From contig JAPLGR010000193.1 in NCBI GenBank assembly GCA_026390045.1, positions 1 through 7,077 of the forward strand: a stretch of DNA of 7,077 nucleotides. The letters run 5' to 3'. Of this stretch, positions 5,236 to 7,077 are shown piece by piece. Numbering within the stretch: the stretch's first letter is position 1; every line of letters begins with the position of its first letter. A model generated the notes under the pieces. That model was given only the letters and a program-made list of their open reading frames with translations, was not told the origin of the DNA and made no database searches. A program made the translations under genes and the position numbers. The stretch is from Chloroflexota bacterium. Its GTDB lineage: Bacteria > Chloroflexota > Anaerolineae > Anaerolineales > E44-bin32.

Positions 5236-5871
5236 TCAACCGCCTTCGTCCTTTGGCTTGTCCTTGTCCGTCCCGATCAGCCCCAGCTTGGCGGCCTCTT
5301 CGTAGCTCAGCACGCGCGACGGTTTGCTGGGCGGCTCCGGCCACGACCGCCGAGCCACGACGGTCGCCTGGGGGTCATAGGCCGGACGCGATCCAGGCTG
5401 CGTGGTTGGCGCTGCCTCCTGCAGATCACCCCGGTGAGCGATCGCCGTCTCACCCTGGAACAGGCGAGTCAGATCCTCGGTGGCGCGCTTCAGATGCAGG
5501 TACACGGTGCCGATGCGCGGGTTGCCCTGCCCGCGGTCGAAGATCATCGCCAGGATGTTCTCCGGCCCCACGGTGGCGGCATACAGGTCAAACTGGGCAC
5601 CTTCATGCAGGAAGATCGAAAGGCCGCCCTGCTCGAGGCCGGCAGCCATCTCGTTGGCCGCCGCCATACCGTTGGCAAGCAGGATGCCGACGACATCGGG
5701 CTCGAAACTGTCGGCCGGGCCGGAGCGTTCCACAACGTGGCCGACGACGTCGACCAACATGACGTCCCTCGCCCCTACCATGCGGCGGAAAGACTCGAGG
5801 TACGTGGCGATGCTTCCGCCTACCGGCATGGGAGGACGAGTCGTCAGGCCGTCCGAGCCTCCCTCGGCCAC
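5236..5871 (-). CDS. Roadblock/LC7 protein 1, first gene of the GTPase operon
   Basis: 211 aa. A disordered N-terminus (1-18) leads into a Roadblock domain (about 20-138): SIATYLESFRRMVGARDVML helix and strand, DVVGHVVERSG turn, NGMAAANEMAAGLEQ helix (67-81), strands LSIFLHEGAQFDLYAATVG (84-102) and NILAMIFDRG (105-114), and a last helix (119-138). Residues 140-185 are a polar Pro-rich linker, and a short conserved-looking motif LSYEEAAKLGLIG (188-200) ends in a charged tail, perhaps a peptide bound by a partner. The GTG at 5871 is the first usual start after the in-frame stop at 5944-5946. GGAAAGG lies about 8 nt upstream. The ATG at 5829 (residue 15) is possible but has no good SD. Preceded by the 5872-6238 intergenic region, so probably promoter-proximal. 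Confidence 0.82.
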   Translation of the reverse strand: MAEGGSDGLTTRPPMPVGGSIATYLESFRRMVGARDVMLVDVVGHVVERSGPADSFEPDVVGILLANGMAAANEMAAGLEQGGLSIFLHEGAQFDLYAATVGPENILAMIFDRGQGNPRIGTVYLHLKRATEDLTRLFQGETAIAHRGDLQEAAPTTQPGSRPAYDPQATVVARRSWPEPPSKPSRVLSYEEAAKLGLIGTDKDKPKDEGG

Positions 5872-5945
5872 ACCTTCCGCCTTTCCATCTGCGGCGGGCT
5901 TGCCCCGTAAACCCTCCGCGCGAATCGGGACCTGCGTCCCTTCCT

Positions 5946-5975
5946 AATCTAGCACTTAAGGTTCAACGACTACAA
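5946..5975 (-). promoter_or_regulatory. Candidate sigma-70-type promoter of the Roadblock/GTPase operon
   Basis: On the minus strand, TTGTAG (5970-5975) and TAGATT (5946-5951) are separated by 18 nt inside the most AT-rich stretch of the window. The predicted start would be near 5938, giving a leader of about 65 nt before the GTG at 5871. Neither hexamer is a full consensus match, and TTGCTT with TTAAGT, slightly upstream, is an alternative. Confidence 0.35.
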
Positions 5976-6020
5976 ACAAGCAACCTACAGACTCCCTACA
6001 AACGCACACCATGGGGAGTC
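5970..6020. repeat. Clustered short repeats upstream of the operon promoter (candidate operator)
   Basis: CTACAAAC occurs at 5970-5977 and again at 5996-6003, with a related CTACAG at 5985-5990 between them. GACTCCC (5990-5996) is inverted as GGGAGTC (6014-6020), and GACTCC recurs at 6065-6070. Repeats crowding a probable promoter fit a regulator-binding region. No known operator is recognised. Confidence 0.35.
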
Positions 6021-6113
6021 GCGTCGCTTGGCGATGGACATCCGGCGCGCATCGCGCTGTGCAAGACTCCTGCCAGACCATGCCCATCAGCCCGCCCCCC
6101 GGACCGAGGAGCC

Positions 6114-6171
6114 CCGAGACCTGCCACATCATGTGTGGAGGGGCACACATGTGGCGCATGGGGCATCTCGG
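6114..6171. repeat. Large imperfect palindrome in the intergenic region
   Basis: Perfect 8-bp core arms CATGTGTG (6130-6137) and CACACATG (6144-6151) with a 6-nt loop. The stem extends through GCCACAT/GTGGC with a 3-nt bulge (6123-6155), then outer arms CCGAGA (6114-6119) and TCTCGG (6166-6171). It lies about 68 nt after the hydrolase stop on the minus strand, without a T-run. It may be a weak terminator, an mRNA 3' stem or a protein-binding site. The rest of the 5872-6238 gap shows nothing else I can name besides the promoter-side repeats. Confidence 0.45.
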
Positions 6172-6238
6172 CCTAGCCCGCGCCGGACCCTCTTGTTTCC
6201 GGGTACCCGTCGCGCCCGATCCCGCGCCTCTTCGGGGC

Positions 6239-7077
6239 TCATCCCCGACCGCTCCCGATGGAACCTGTCAGCCCGCGCCTGGCGGCGAAGGAGAGGATCA
6301 TCGAGGCCAGCGCGTCCGGCCGCTGCAGAGGGATGTCATGCATGGTGTTCTCCATCCACTCGGCCTGCAGATCGGCGATCGATCGCCGAGCCCGCTCGAC
6401 GCCCTTGTCCTTGAGCTGAATGTGCGCCTCCTCCTCAAGCCGCCGCGGCCCCGGCGGGCGGGCCGAGACGACCAGAGTCGGGCAGCGGACCCGGTCGAGT
6501 GCCTCGTAGGTCCGGAAGTCATACAGCGCTCTGAGCAGCTGCATGTGGTGATCATGGCGCAGGTGCGGCCGGACCGTGTCATCCGGCAGCACCTCGAAGT
6601 TGGCCAGCGTGATGTCGAGCGACTGCGCATCCGGCTGCCAGCGCCTGGATGGATCTGAAAGGCGCTTGAGGAGATCCTGGCGGGCCATCCCGGCCAACGC
6701 GGGAGGCGCCAGCAGCTCGCTCACTCGCTCCCAGGTCGCGCCCGGCAGGTCGTCCAACTGCGAGATGCCGCCGTCGATCAACACGAGCGCCGCCGGGGCA
6801 TAGCCTCCTTCGAGATCCGAGGCCGCCAGATGCAGCGCCAACCCGGCACCCCAGGAGTGCCCGACGAGAATCGGCGTGTGCAGCTCCAGATCGCGCAGGA
6901 CGACGCGCAGATCGGCGGCGACCGTCGCCAGGTCGTAGCCCGTCTCGGGCTTGTCCGACAGGCCGTGGCCGCGCAAGTCGATGGCGACCGGCGCCAGGCC
7001 TCCCTCGGCGAGAGCCGGTGCCGTCCGTTCCCAGATCCGGGCATTGGAGGCCAGGCCGTGCAGGAGCAGCGCCGGAC
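6239..7077 (-). CDS. Alpha/beta-hydrolase fold protein (5' end outside window)
   Basis: 278 complete codons are visible, and the reading frame runs off the right edge, so only the N-terminus is missing. The order is that of an alpha/beta hydrolase: PALLLHGLASNARIWE (oxyanion-hole HG), VAIDLRGHGLSDKP, the nucleophile elbow VGHSWGAGLALHLAA with the catalytic-type Ser at 6854-6856, VLIDGG, a helical cap, RCPTLVVSARPPGP, and the C-terminal TMHDIPLQRP with the probable catalytic His at 6338-6340. The acid expected after the CPTLVV strand is not obvious: the segment reads SARPPGP rather than containing an Asp. Substrate unknown; many relatives are esterases or lipases. Codon TTG at 6976 is an internal Leu, not a start. 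Same strand as the GTPase operon but 367 nt upstream, so probably a separate unit. Confidence 0.88.
   Translation of the reverse strand, partial: PALLLHGLASNARIWERTAPALAEGGLAPVAIDLRGHGLSDKPETGYDLATVAADLRVVLRDLELHTPILVGHSWGAGLALHLAASDLEGGYAPAALVLIDGGISQLDDLPGATWERVSELLAPPALAGMARQDLLKRLSDPSRRWQPDAQSLDITLANFEVLPDDTVRPHLRHDHHMQLLRALYDFRTYEALDRVRCPTLVVSARPPGPRRLEEEAHIQLKDKGVERARRSIADLQAEWMENTMHDIPLQRPDALASMILSFAARRGLTGSIGSGRG

Noticed and set aside
5956..6159. 67-aa minus-strand frame in the intergenic region with several Cys and Met residues
   Set aside because: It starts inside the palindrome, has no convincing ribosome binding site, resembles no family, and ends within the probable promoter. 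It is probably a chance frame.
6239..6976. Treating 6976 as the start of the hydrolase
   Set aside because: The codon is TTG within DLRGHG, a conserved internal motif, and the frame continues upstream through LLLHG to the window edge.
1..7077. CRISPR array, tRNA, rRNA, insertion sequence or attachment site
   Set aside because: I saw no regularly spaced repeats, tRNA-like cloverleaf, transposase motifs or terminal inverted repeats.

Overview
High-GC bacterial DNA. The gene set (an MglA-like GTPase among many Roadblock/LC7 proteins, a DUF4388-Roadblock fusion, and a Roadblock protein ending in a nucleotidyltransferase-like domain) looks most like Chloroflexota. Other phyla rich in Mgl-type GTPases cannot be excluded from sequence alone. 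This placement is inference.

Layout. Positions 2-136 (+) hold the last 44 codons of an unidentified gene, followed by its own hairpin (144-171). A strong hairpin at 228-263 separates it from a long, tightly packed minus-strand operon that converges on it. Reading leftward from 5871, the operon encodes: Roadblock protein 1 (211 aa), Roadblock protein 2 (170 aa), an MglA-like small GTPase (200 aa), Roadblock protein 3 (125 aa), a DUF4388-Roadblock fusion (238 aa), a Roadblock gene that is now split and internally shortened (63 aa plus 129 aa), a two-TM HAMP sensor with an extracytoplasmic CxxxCH motif (284 aa), and a Roadblock protein fused to a degenerate nucleotidyltransferase-like domain (395 aa). 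Intergenic gaps are 1 to 38 nt, and two stop/start junctions are TGA-G-ATG. A 367-bp intergenic stretch (5872-6238) holds a probable operon promoter in an AT-rich island and an imperfect palindrome. Beyond it, on the same strand, lies the 3' part of an alpha/beta-hydrolase gene that runs off the window.

How the parts may work together. Roadblock proteins of the MglB type bind and regulate MglA-type GTPases. Here one GTPase is co-transcribed with five intact or fused Roadblock domains and a sixth damaged one, plus a membrane sensor that ends at its HAMP domain without kinase, cyclase or methyl-accepting output. The simplest reading is a membrane-to-GTPase switch, similar in logic to the actinobacterial conservons (membrane sensor, Roadblock protein, DUF742 protein, GTPase). 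It differs in its parts: no ATPase/kinase domain and no DUF742 protein are seen. The CxxxCH sensor and the nucleotidyltransferase-like pseudoenzyme are the least expected components and make this a candidate undescribed signalling system.
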